The notes under the pieces were generated by a model. It worked only from the letters and a program-made list of their open reading frames with translations. It had not been told where the DNA came from and ran no database searches. Of a stretch of 64,000 bases of DNA, positions 27,584 to 40,900 are shown piece after piece. How positions within the stretch are numbered: the first letter of the stretch is position 1; every line of letters starts with the position of its first letter. Origin of the DNA: Eumeta japonica (Eukaryota > Arthropoda > Insecta > Lepidoptera > Psychidae); assembly GCA_005406025.1 (NCBI GenBank), contig BGZK01000009.1:62001-126000 (forward strand). The letters run 5' to 3'. The position numbers and the translations under genes were made by a program.

Positions 27584-30124
27584 TTTTTTCTCGATTTACG
27601 TTCAACGTTTGCACTGATTTAGTTGAAGTGGGATTCGTTCGCTAGATTTTTGTTTAATTACACCTTACCATTCTACGAAGTCTCTCTCTAGTTTCCACCA
27701 AATGCCTACTCTGCCAGGTCTCTATCCGGCTTATGTTCGGAAGCGACGGTAACTAAGTGCGGTTGACTTGATTCTGTGAAAAGTGCGCTTAGCATACGAA
27801 CTCATATTTTTCCAGTGTTGATAATAAATTAATAAAAAAAATATAAATAGACAGATATATTTTAATATACACGAATTTAAGTTTATATATAAAAATTAGA
27901 AAATTATTTAATCGTCTTGCCTCATTTTGCAGGAACATAAATTGAAAAATATACAGTAAGTAGAAAATGTAATGCATATTACGGAAAACATTAAATGAGA
28001 TTCTAAACATTAGTAGTCCACAGAAAAGAAACAATCATTTTTAGCCCTATCTTAATTTTCAACTTAAAATAATTAACTATTATGTTTGTTGTCATAAAGT
28101 TCGCTAATAAGAAAGAGCCAAGGAAGTAATAAGTGCAAGGAAGATTTCTAAAAATGTTACAAAACAAAGTAACTATATTATATATCTATTTAATTCATAA
28201 GCCTACGAATTTTTTTTCTAAAGATTACACAAATGTTTCTTTTCAAATTATACTGAGTAACTAATAATTGGCTAACGGACAACAAGTTGCCTCGGTATTT
28301 TACATATAAAAAGAGTATAGTAAAAAATAATGTAGTAGCAGACATTTTAAAATAATGCCTTTATTTTATTTTTAAATTAAATAGTGCAATACTTATAACC
28401 TTTCTTCGGTATAGACCGTACATTGTAGGTATCTGAGTTTTTAAAAATATTATATATTATAATACAAAATATATTAAAGGTTGCAGAGCGTATGAGAGTC
28501 CGTAATATTTTTTTTTAAGTAAAATCAAGTGAATATTTCACATTATGCACCCAATTCACATTTTGTCATTCTCTATTCGCGTTTATATAATAACTTACGT
28601 GTTGGTTTCTAAAAATATTTTTCTATATATTTGTTTTATTGCCAAGTACAGTTTTTTTTTTGTTGAATTTCGTTTTAATATTATGTTCAGATGCTGTTGC
28701 TAACTGTAATCACTTCGGCTTTCAGAGCACAGCGACTTTTCATATTGAGTACTGGTAAATATCGATCTTAGCGAAGAAAACTAGAATGTACGAAATTGTT
28801 GTAACTTTTATCAATATTCAATGGCCTTAGATTCGATAAGTGGTTTACTATGGTAATTGAAAGATTAACACAGAAAATAATTTAATCGATCTCATAATTT
28901 AGATAGCCTTATCTATTGTGATAAGTTTAATATTTTTCCAACATAACAGTTGTATCGATGTTTTAAATTAATTTACCACGTGCCTGTAGCCTTCTGAACT
29001 AAAGATATTACTGCCCCTATGACGGTAATGAAATGAATGCTAAAGATTATATTAATTTACGACATTACTAATTATTTTATCGGAATTATGACTAAATAAG
29101 CTTTTTTTAATATCAATTGCTTTATTAATCGCTTGTTAATTATACGTATCTATATATGATTAGTGTATATATAATGAACCTCCCGAAGAAATTTGACATA
29201 TATGGAAAGGACATTCCAATAATTTTAGCGCTTCCATCTGATTGGAACGAGAGAGCAATGTTTTGCCAATTGGTTAATTTTTTTTAATATCAAACTGTAC
29301 TAGATGTATTTCTTATTATCAGTGCATCGATATTAAAGATCTTTTGAATATTTTGAATCCTTTATATATTTTTACTGATGATAATGTCGATAATGTGTAC
29401 CACTTCATGTTTTTCATGGTCACGGTAGAAGTGTTATAATCTTTTAGTTATCACCGGGTGGCATGTAGTCTTTATATGATCTTAAGGTTGTTCAATCTCT
29501 TGATCAGTAAGAGTTTCGTAGTTGTCCTGTAAGCCGGTCGGCGTTCCGTCTGTTTAGTCTGGTCTTACTCTTGATAAAAAGGCGTTGTGAAGTACCCTTT
29601 TTTGGAAGAAGTATATGTCAAGAGGCCGAATGTAATGGGCTAGAATAATGTTGATCAAAATTTAAGCGCAACAACAAAAAATTTGCGGCGTCTCAAGCTA
29701 TACGAAAAAAAGAAGGAAATTTCAATGGATGTTGGAATCTGAAACTCCATTTGAAGGGTTTTTCATTAGTAATATTAACCAATTTACTTTTATCTAATTC
29801 TCAAAAAAGATTTATAAATTTTGTACACAATCAAATTTACTATTTTACAATTTACCAGTCAAGGTCGTTAAATTTTTTGTTGAAATACTTTATTAAGTTA
29901 TTCACTACGACTATCCATAACGAATTTAAGAAAAATGTAAAATCCTGACTTATAACATTAAAGTAAAATAATATGGAAGGATGTAATAAAAAGGGTTTAA
30001 ATTGTAAGCAAAATATTATTAATATATTACTGACCTACCAGAGAAACGTTATAGTTTTTCATCAATGTTGAACATTATGTAACGTTTTACATTACTTTCA
30101 TATTCAAGCAATAATCTGTATATA

Positions 30125-30260
30125 TACAGGTATTTCGCTTATTTAAGCGAAATACCACTGACTGACTCATCACGAGATCTCCAAAACTGTTGATTTGATT
30201 GAGTTGAACTTATGCATAGTTACTCTTTGGGGCTATTATTATAAGGTTTTTGACCCCCCC
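30125..30260 (-). repeat. LINE-like tail with AGTCAGTGGTATTTC motif, copy A
   Basis: Read on the minus strand it gives AGTTTTGGAGATC, then GAGTCAGTCAGTGGTATTTC, matching 40,850-40,905 on the plus strand. Resembles the 3' end of RTE-type elements. Its tip forms the hairpin at 30129-30156. Confidence 0.45.
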
Positions 30261-31857
30261 GCCCCTTGTCGCAGGTGAGCACACGTAAATTAAAACAGCA
30301 GTTTTTACATTTTTTTTGTTCAAAATTCTTTAATATTGGACAAAACAAAATACATAAATCTTTTTTCGTTTTCGTATTTCGGGTATTTCGTTGATCGATA
30401 ACGTGTGACGTAATTTATGGATGGCCACTTTTCTGGTTTCTGGCTGTTGTCAAATGTTAGCTGCATTTTTGATTAAAAATAAACTATCATAAAATCTGTC
30501 AAGTGTTTGTCCTACTTGCGCACCTTAGGTTCCGTACCAGCATACAAAAAAATTGTGTTATGAATTTACAAAAAAGTGTTTTCCTTCATGTATTTCAGGA
30601 TCGTTAACACGACCTAGACTTCAGTTGACCGGTTTTTGATTTTTATTATTTTTGTTTGCTAATTTTAAAGTTAGCTCAATAATCGCATCACATTTGACGT
30701 TTGCTAGTATTATCGTTTTTGTGATAGAAGAAAAAAACATGTTTCTTATATTAATTATTTTGTGTCTTCGTTTTTAGTATATTTTTTAGGAAGTTCGTAA
30801 TAGTGTCACATACTCCGTGAAAATTGAAACAGACTATCTATAACAGTTCAAAATATACCTTATAAAAGTACAACCGACAGACGAATCTAACTGTACCCAA
30901 GGCACGCTAGCGGTATCGACTTGCGATTCCATTTCTCGTTCTGTATGCAATTCCGATTCTGCTACCGGCCACGATTTTGATTTGGCTAAAGATTTAGCAA
31001 ATGCTAGTAGCATCAAAATTACATTTTGGATATATTTCTAGCGTGGCTTTCTATGAAAGAAAGAATTTTCAGGATCTCCAATGGGAGAAATATGAAGACG
31101 AAGTCAAGTGTTTTTTTAAAAACTTCTCGTTCGTGCGTTCAGCAGAGCGGTTTCGATTTTTCATAAAACACTCCATCCTTTATTTCATCCACTTAGAGCT
31201 TACTTTTGAAAAAATAATACTTATTATTGTTTATTTATAATAAGCTGCTAAAATATAAGTTTCGTTGTCAATAGCTTCAGCGATTCCGTTTTGTTATATA
31301 AAAATTTCAAGCCTATTTCACATATTTCAAGTTTACTTTTGAGAACGATGCATGTTTTTTTTACTCTAATAACTTTAGTGGTTTCGATTTTCTATACAAA
31401 ATTTCACCTCTTATTTTGTCCCTCTTAAGATTAATTTTAAAAAAACAATGTACGTACTGATTTTTTTTCATTCTATAAGCAACTAAAATGTTAAGTTTGA
31501 CATCTTTTTTTCACTTAATGGTTTTTCACCTTCTTTTTCATTTTTTCCAACATTTTTAGAAATTCAACTCTTAAGCGGTTGAATTTCTAAGAATCTTTTC
31601 TTAGTGCTCGCCTACATTACAACATGAATCTACAAAATTTCAAGTCTCTAATCTCAGTAGTTTGGGCTGTACGCGTATCAGCCAGTCAGTTCATTTTATG
31701 TATACGTATGTATACACAGAATAGTCACAGGGCATCGTGTGATGCCTTAACAGATCTTTTTTTAAACTTTTTTAAATGTTGAACATAAAAAGAAGTCAAA
31801 AGTCAATAATTGCAACATCGACGCATAAATATTCTAAAATGCACTTTTTATTTGCAG

Positions 31858-31934
31858 GTGCATATAATTAAAAAATTTACAAGATGACGCAGGAGAGCAG
31901 TAACTCCGCTATGGAGATGGGCACAAGTGATCAG
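31858..31934 (+). CDS. Dpp4: Exon 1: 5'UTR end plus start codon (aa 1-17)
   Basis: The acceptor TTTGCAG ends at 31857. A 26-nt untranslated leader precedes ATG at 31884, which opens 17 codons rich in Ser/Thr/Glu/Met. The donor is CAG|GTGAGT after 31934, phase 0. Because an acceptor precedes the ATG, at least one noncoding exon lies upstream. This start is chosen because it joins in frame to the basic and transmembrane segment of exon 2. Met30 inside exon 2 is a possible alternative start, but it would drop the cytoplasmic basic cluster. Confidence 0.75.
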
Positions 31935-34900
31935 GTGAGTAGGAGCTCCGTAAGGAGTTATCGTAAATGATTTTTTAGACTAACTGTGTTTTCATTTAAG
32001 AATCAGGTGTGTTATTAATATGTGTATATTGATATCTTATAGTATTATTACAACTTGTAAATTTATCAATAATGCCATTCCCTTAATATTTGTTAGTTCG
32101 CTTCTTAAATATACATTTACATACAATTGGTATTTAGTGAAAGTTTATTTTAAGGTGACCAATTGGAAATTTTGGTGGTAGGTAGGATTCTCGATATTTC
32201 TCTGAAAATACAAAACTTGTGAAAGTGATCTTTGGTGATTCATGTTGTTTATTTTGATTTATCAATCAGCATTACGCGATTTACTAACTTCTTTAACTAA
32301 GGAAAAAAGTATAGAAGTTATCAAAACAGAGATTTACATTTTACATGCAAACGGGATCGATTTAAGTCTCCAAATCTTTTACATACATTTTCCTATACAA
32401 ACACGTTAAAATACCAGTTGGATTTTTTGAAATTAATCCTAGTTTTTGTGTTATACGAAAAAAAAACCGTTTTGTCGCATACAACATTTAAAATAAGTAA
32501 ACGCTTACCTGTTTATTATGAAACATCGCGGTGTACGCGAGTTACGGGGCGCTATGCTCCACTTCTAATTAATAGTTTTTACTACGTCACCTTAACCAAT
32601 AAAATGAAATAAATATGAATAAAAATGCAATCAGTTTTCAATATGTATTTCCTTTTATGTTCAGGAGCTGATCGCAGCAAAGCGCAAAAAGCGACGGAAT
32701 ATGATAATCGGAGGTATCATACTATTAGTGGTGATAGCAGTTACTATAGCTTTAATAGTTATATTCAGCGCCAGCGATCCACAACCGGAAGCTGAAGCCG
32801 AAACCGGAACTACGGAAGGACCAACGTTACCAACTACGACGACACTAGCTCCGACAGAAGATACTACGACTACGCCCACAACTATGACGACGGTTACGAC
32901 TATGAGCCCGTCTCCCGAACCGGATCCAATACTTATAGATTTGGAGAGCATTATAAATGGAGTGTTTTCGGCGCCATCGTTCAATGGTTCTTGGGTATCA
33001 GGTAATGTGAACGTTTATCAACAAATTTGACTCTAGCTTCTGAATATAGCTTTACTCGCGTGGACAGATAGTCAATTTTTATGTGATTGTAAGAAAATGA
33101 TTTCGTTCTGAATTCGATTTTGTTTAGATTTTGCTTTTAATCTCGATTCTGACTCGTACATTGCTTAAATTGCTGTCGTGTTTCTAATTGAAATTCAATG
33201 CTAGTGTCAGATCTGATCCTAATTCCGGTTTCAGTTGTTGAATCAGGATCAGGTCTATTACCCAATCGAAAAAATGAACCAACTCTAAAATGGTTTCATT
33301 CCCTAGAATAATCCTTCGTAAATGTTCATCGGCTATTCTTTTTCCGAAGTAAGATGACGGATTACGAATAGGCGGAGTACAATGTTGACTTTCTTATAAC
33401 TTTTGGGTGTCAATGACCTTTTGGCCAAATTTCTTCTACTAATTTTGCTTTTGTAATCCCACGGAAAGTACGTATAGAACAGATAAGTGCTCTATGTACG
33501 TCTCTAGATTTGAAGTTACCAGGCAATTTTCAACAAAATTGGTTTTGTCATTAAACCGTGTAGGAATAAAAAAAAAACTGGATTGGATTTCGAAAAATGA
33601 TTCATTTTCAACAATATAATTTAATAAAGTATGAAGTCAACATATTCGATAAAGTCGTTCCTTTACCTACGATTCGAATTGTCAGACCTTAAGAGACTCA
33701 ATTGGAGGATGGACGACAACTGCTGTGGGTCTTTTTAGTTAAATTAGTTCTACGTAATTAATTTTGTTACATGTATGAATTTCTTTTTATAATTTGACAG
33801 AAAACTTTACCTTGACCGCGCTTATTAGTACCAACTTCTCGCGCTTATTAGTATCAACGTTCAACTCCTGTCAGTGATAGGCCGATTCTAAGTGATTGTT
33901 AACTTTCTGCTAGAAATACGGATTATGAGAATGAATATTGCATGTAAATCTGTTAAGCAGTTTTCGAGAAGGCAAACAGACGGACAAATTTGTGCCAGCG
34001 ATTCCCTTTTTTATAATGTAAATGTTTATGTTATGCGTTCGGAATTTTTTGATAATAAAATAAAAAAAAGTGCTAAAGAAATTGTACATGTATGAATTTG
34101 AGAAGAATTTGTGTATGATAAAATTATGTTTGGGTTTTAATCGTAAAATTAATAATCCAAGTTAGGTTATTTTAATTCTAAAAATAAAAAAAAGTTGTAT
34201 AACATATACTTTTAGAAATGCTGGTTTTCAATCACCTAAAATTGTAATTTCTACACATTTGGAGCGAAGAATGCTCAAAAACAGAAAAGTGCTGTTTTTG
34301 AGCATTCTTGAGCATTCTTTGAGCATTCGGTGCTTGCTCACATTTTTAAACAGGTTTTATCGACTACCTAAAATAGGTTTCAGATCTATTTGTTTAAACA
34401 ATTCTCGGATTTTTGTAAATTCGATGTAGTAGTAGATGTGGCTACGCTAATATACAATAATTATTTCAGTTTTCGATGATTATTTAATACAGAAATTAAA
34501 TAATCTTCGAACGCTAAATTGTTACAAATGGTTAAACAAAAATAAAGACAGTGAACTTATAATACAACTGCATCATTTTTCGTATTCCACAATATACAAT
34601 AGTAACTACACTATGTGAAATTTGTTTAAAATTAAACTTTTTTGCGTATATGCTTTGATTATAACATTTTTATTTCTATTTATGAGCTGAACATATGCTT
34701 ATAAACTGAAAATTTGTGTTTTCATATCAATTTTAATTAATGTAATTAATATCTATGTTTCAGGTAATGAAGTATTGTACAGGAATCAGTACGCAGAACT
34801 AGTTCTTTTTGATGTGAACACAGGAGATAGTTCTGTCTTAGTCCAAAACTCTTCAGAGGTAAATTTGCATAATATTTATTACAGTTTTAGAATAAAAATA

Positions 34901-37900
34901 AAATAGACATTTAAAAGAGGAAATTGTTTTAAAAAATGTTAGCGTCTATTTTAAAAGCTTTGAATTTGGTTTTGTAGGAAATGGTTAGACTAAAATTTAA
35001 TTCATTATGAAATATTTCAATTTCGCTTTTGGAAATCTTACATAATATTATTTCATGAAAACAAATATAATACACATTTATTTCATTTTTTTTTAAATAT
35101 ATTTTTTCATTTCAGATTTTACAAGCCGCGTCGCGGGTGGCCGAGCTGTCACCAGATCGCACTCAAGTCGTGCTAGCCCACAGTATTTTGCCAGTGAGTG
35201 TATTAAAAACTATAATTCCGAAGAGGACATACTAATCGTCGACGTAGGACGCTAATACGATGCTTACCTAAAGCCATGAAGGAAAACTTTATCAGGGCAA
35301 CAAGCCAACTGCTCTCTTGTGCCAGACCACGTGTGTATGTGTTCCCCACGTGTGCGTGTGTGTCTGTATTTTATGTGTATATGCACAAAATTTCCTTTAT
35401 GCCGCAAGTGGAGCTTGGATCTCTTCTAACAAAAGTGGATCTATCCATAGCTTCCACGCCGGCGCACAGAGCGTTGCGACACATTGTAATGAACCTTGTT
35501 TAACGTGTGGTTTTCTCAGTTTTATTGCGGCTTTAACGTGTGGTTTTGTCAATTTATATTTCACGGTTATTTTGTAGGGTTAAAAAATTGGCAAAAAAAA
35601 TTGTTATTACAGCCTGCGACAGAGTTTAAAAGGCCATTACAAATATAGTTCCGAATTCGACATGCGAAAGTATGGCAAATTTTGAATTGAATCAATTTCT
35701 CGTTTAATTAAATTAATTTAGGCCCAATAAGATGTGGCGTACTGTTTTGCTATTACAAGTAGTAGTTAAACGGTAATTAAGTAGTCAGTGGATTGATGGA
35801 TTCATTTCCTTGATTGCCTACGCTCATCTTATGTAAGTAGGTAAATAAAGTTGTAATGTTTATCTGTGATTTAAAAGATCACACCAATAGTTAGTAAAGT
35901 AGATAATTGAATATTGCTAAGAGTAGAAAAAGAAAGTGACTTACCCAACTGAATTATAATGAAAAATGTACTAGTTCCTTCAATTGGAAAAGTATAATTT
36001 ATGCTCATATCACAAAGAAATTTTGTTTGTTTGATAGGAGGCAATCTCTGAAAGCACTTGAAGGATTTTAAAAATATTTTCGTTAATAGAAAGCTACTTT
36101 ATGTCCAACTAACACACGTCGTATTTTATGTTGACGAAAATATATTTTTAGTTTGTAATCTCAATATATGTAAAATCAAGTTACACATAAAAGCGCTGTT
36201 TAGTTGATTTATTAGCGTGTGTTAACTAAAAGGTTGGGTATGTTTTACTACAATAATATCAGTCATAAGTAGATCTAGAAATAGTTAGTGATACGCTATA
36301 CTTATGTCAATAGGCAAATACAAGAAATTAAAAATACATCATCGCGTGAGATTCAAGCAACGGGCAGATGAAATAGGCGAGATGAGCATCATGGACTACT
36401 AATACTGAATACAAGGATCGATGAAGTGGACGGAAGAGATGCGATGGTTGGAAATTATTGGGGGTGGTACTTATTTGCTTTATGGGGGGCGGAACGCGCG
36501 GACGGACCCTAACTAGAACCATATACAAGCTTACAAGCTGTGTAGAAAGATAGTAGAAATTTATTCTAGTTGGAAACGATTTTATTCCGTAACAAATATT
36601 TCATATATCATCTTTGATAAATTTATAAATCACTAAAAATATTTGCATTAAAAACAGATTTATCATTATAATTATTTTTGCCCGTTATTCCGTCCTGGAC
36701 AAAGGAACGCATTTTAGGCCTTCTTTCAACGGTGCTCTTATACATTTCTGCCGTTTGATTTGAATGGTGCAGAAATAAATTAAAATAAACTGAAAACTAT
36801 TGCATTACAAGCAAAGTCGATGGAATAACTAGCGTAATCGTTCGATCAGCGCACGTCGATGAAGCAGTCGAACAACGATCCTTCTTCCGACGCGTACGAC
36901 CGTTACGACCGGCGCGCGAGAGACGCACTTCAACATTGACATATCTTTACCTGTCAACGGATTTAAACGAAACAAACATAAAAATTAGTTTAATACGTCA
37001 TTGAAAAACAAATCGATATCGCTTCCGCTCTTGCGACGATCGGTTTTTGCATAAAAACAGAAACGCCGACAGAGAAGACACGCTTTATTTTTCTTGTGTA
37101 TCGTTGATCGGAGTTCAAAATGCTTGGTCACGAAAAACGAGAAGAGAATAAAAAAAAATGGATCTTAATTAGGAAGTCGCTCACCGTGTGATGTTCATTA
37201 CGAATCTGAAAGGGCCCTTGTAAAGTCGGCACGTGACGCCGAGGCGCCGGCGTCGAGGGCGGGCTCTTGAATTTAATGACTCGAAACTGAGCCTTTTTTG
37301 TGTATTTAATGAATGCGAATATCGTCAATAGAAATTCCGGATGGAGTATATACTCTTTGCTTTTTCTTTTTTGGTTTTTCAATTGCGTAAAGTAATGTTT
37401 ATATATGTGTAGAATAGTGTAGATATATTGTTTTATTACAAGCTTTTGTTCACTTTCACTTGTCTGTCTGCAATCAAATTTCGTAAGTTAAATATGATCC
37501 ATTTCTCGGTTTTCGATTGCGCTGAAATTTTGCATACATATGTATATCGTATGTAATATTTATGATGTAATGTAATAATGTAATATTGTGATGACATGGA
37601 GGTGATCTGATGATGGACTTGCAAGGTGGCCATTGGAACTCCGTAATAAAACTACGCAACCCCATCGAGTTTGGGCTCGTATGATTTGTCTTGACGAGTA
37701 CTACTAATTATTATAGGCTTTGAAAAATCGCCCCTACGTATTACGAATTACGCCGTAATGAATTCCGAATTGTAAATACTATAAATTAAAAATAAAGAAA
37801 AAACTTTATTTATAACATGGTTTTATTACTTGTTAATAAAAAGAACTAAAAAGTTAAAAATAATCTAATTTAGACTTCCTGTCTAAATTAGATTATTTCC

Positions 37901-40900
37901 TTCCTGTAAGGTTAAACTGATTCGAACCAGTAGATTCCGAGAAATTTCAAAAAAAATCTGAAAAAAAATTCAAAAACCATGGTTTTTGAGCAAAACTTTT
38001 TGGCTATTGCACCGATCAATTATATAATCCAATCAGCTCTTAACCTCAAAAAATGACGTCGAATGCCGTTTTGGAAATCAAAATCGGTTGATTCGTTCGT
38101 GAGATATCGTGAACGAAAAAAATCGAAAAAATTAAAAAATGAGCGCTTTTTTAAAATAACTTAGAAACTTAACGACTAATCGATTTCGCTCTTAGTATAA
38201 CATTTTTAAGTCTCAAAAAACTGCATCGTTTGCCGTTTTGAATATTGAAATGGAACTACGCGTTCCAAAGTTATGGCATTTTAAAAATAGAAAAAAAGGT
38301 TTTTCAACATAACTTTGAAATTTTGAGACATCGATTTTTTATCGAGAACTTTCTAATGATCATACGGATCGATTTCAATAATTTATTTATTTAAAACCTC
38401 AAACGATTGAATCAATCACTAATAAACAAATCAGACACGGTTAATTTGTTTGAGAAAATTATTGTCAAATCATTTTCAAATTTCATTAAATAAGTTTTTT
38501 AAATTAGCTTTCTCGTAATAGAGCTAAAAAAAAATGACGTTAAATGCCATAAAATAACTTAAAATCAAACAGTTTGTTTAAATATTACTTTGTTTAATGT
38601 ACACCAGACTTTTGAGCTCGAAAAGCTGAAAATAACATATAAACCGTATTTTTTGAGCTTGAAAAGCTCAAAGACGTCACAACAAACTATGTTCTTATTG
38701 ATTTCCGGTTAAAATTAGCGGGAAGTTGTTAGGGATGGCCTTTAGGGTCAACCGTTTCTTAGATTTTTTTCTTTATTTTTATTCGATTACTTTTGCGTAC
38801 AACTTTGGGTAACCGTTTTACAAATATTTTTCGTTTGTGTGGAGTGATGGACAGTTTGTCAAAATAAGACTCGATATTTAGGCCAAATCGAAGGAACTTG
38901 CAAATTTTAAGATTCTACGCATACGATGGAAAAACTTTCGCTTATAGAGTCGGTCACTGTCGTGTTTGTCGACTGTGATTAAAAGACGGTTTTTCCCCAG
39001 TTTACGAGATGGCGACATTGAACTTTGCTACATAAACAGAATTAGTCCACCCATTCGTGAACGTGTAATGTATTTTAACGAATTTTAATCGTTAGTTTGG
39101 GAGACAAGTTAGATAATTAAAAAATCTTCCGTCAAGCAATTCGTATATAAAATGAAAGAACTCGTAATAACAAATCCAAAAACGCATTTTTGTTACTCTA
39201 TAATGAATAATTAATGAGATATTAAAGTAAATATGCGAAATCAAAGTAGTGTCCGAAAATAACAGTTTGCTGACGATAATTTTGAATGAAACAAAACAGT
39301 TACGTAAAAACATATGTACAAATCAATTACATTACATTACAATAATATTTTAGATTATAGTTACGTGATATTTGAGAACATTACAATTTTTCGCATTTTT
39401 ATCAAGTAATGTCACAAATAATAAGACATTTATTAATGTTACAATTATAAATGCCGTCAGCTAAACTAATTTCTTGAACTGGTTGGTTTGAAATTTTAAT
39501 ATATACGCAACCTTTCTGTTTGTTTTTAACTCATCTATATTAAAAGGTTTTGCCTAATAAATATCCCTAGCTTCTCAATTATAGTCACACCGCATGAGAA
39601 TTTGGGCATTTTCTAAAGTGGCTCATGCATTTTCTCTCTTTGGAAAGCATCATTTGGAAAAAATTAAACCCATAAGGAAGACCACAGATGACCCCCTGAA
39701 ACTCATCAGTGATAAGTTTCAAGGTTATGTGGAAGATTTCATTAAAGTTTTCAACCAAATTGATCCACGAAGAACCGATAGAACTTTTCAATATTGGAGA
39801 CAGACATACAATCTTTGTTTATATTCTATTTAGGGTATGTAAACTAGGAAGAAATCTTCAAAATAATCGATATCTGGGTGATCCCATTCTGTGATTTTTA
39901 ATGTCCCGTATTGTTTGTTTTCATTGGTCATTAATTAATAATCTATTGATGAAATTTTATGTTAATTGGATAATTATAAACATATTTCCACATTATTTTT
40001 ATATAATATAACTTGCCACTCAGATAAAACTTTTATTATATCATTTAAATGTCAGTACTGTGTTCAGACTGAATCACACCTCTGGGCAGTACCGTATACT
40101 TTTCAACGTTACCAAATCCATGTAGAAAAACTGCCAACTGTTGAAATGCTGAGATGTCCGTAGAAAACGGCACGTGTGTTTATTAGTTATCCTTAAATCG
40201 AGGAAAATTTTATTAATCTGATTTTTTTCTTAATAATATTTGTCGACGGACCGGATGTCTTAAGAGATCACTATGCAAAAAGGAATGAAAACGAATTTGC
40301 TCGTGTGTCCTTGAGGAATATAATTAAATTAAAATTTAATCTAAAATCTTAAAAGACGAATTTTTGGAATAATGACTTTAATAGGTAGATTAATGGAGTA
40401 TACTCTGTTGAAAGGTCTGTGTTCTTTGCGAAGTGGCAGTCCACGCACCTGACCGTCGCGGCCTTGACTTTGGCGGCGGTATTAACCAATTTTATACGCT
40501 GTTTAACGTACAAGTACAGGTGAAGGCAAATAGACATTGTTATGTTAATGGCATTATGGCTTTTGCATTTGTGTAAATATCCACACTTTTGTTACGAGAC
40601 CTACGTGTATTGGGTTTTTATTAAATCGACCATTTGACATCGGAAATGTTGCACAACGTGGCAATATGGGAGATATTGTTAACGAATGTGAATCCATATA
40701 TATAGATCCCATTATATAATTAAACTATATTTTGCCCGCCACTCCGCCCGTGTAGACAATATTTTTTTTTATATAGGATTTACGTAAAATCTATTCTTAG
40801 TGAGCATCCACGTCTCGAAAAGAAAAACTATATCGAATTTCAAGTCAACCGGACCTATAGTTTTGGAGATCTTTGGATGAATTAATCAGTCAGTGGTATT

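Larger units (their letters stand above)
23010..31850. other. Upstream region of the DPP4-like gene, no coding gene recognised
   Basis: AT-rich, with homopolymer runs, a moderate-GC patch at 25,180-25,350 and the possible first exon at 27.5 kb. Short frames such as 31001-31240 and 30834-31016 show no recognisable domain. Confidence 0.5.

Noticed and set aside
27440..27622. 60-residue frame at the candidate first exon
   Set aside because: It runs through the putative donor into intron-like sequence and has no domain; treated as noncoding.
32661..32984. 107-residue minus-strand open frame
   Set aside because: Antisense shadow of exon 2; its Val/Ser richness mirrors the Thr-rich stalk codons.
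35276..35577. Open frames just after exon 4
   Set aside because: They lie in intron 4, contain GTGTGT-type low complexity, and match no domain.
39585..39894. Open frames on both strands near 39.7 kb
   Set aside because: Short overlapping frames in intron 4 without a known motif; could be a decayed repeat, not supportable as a gene.
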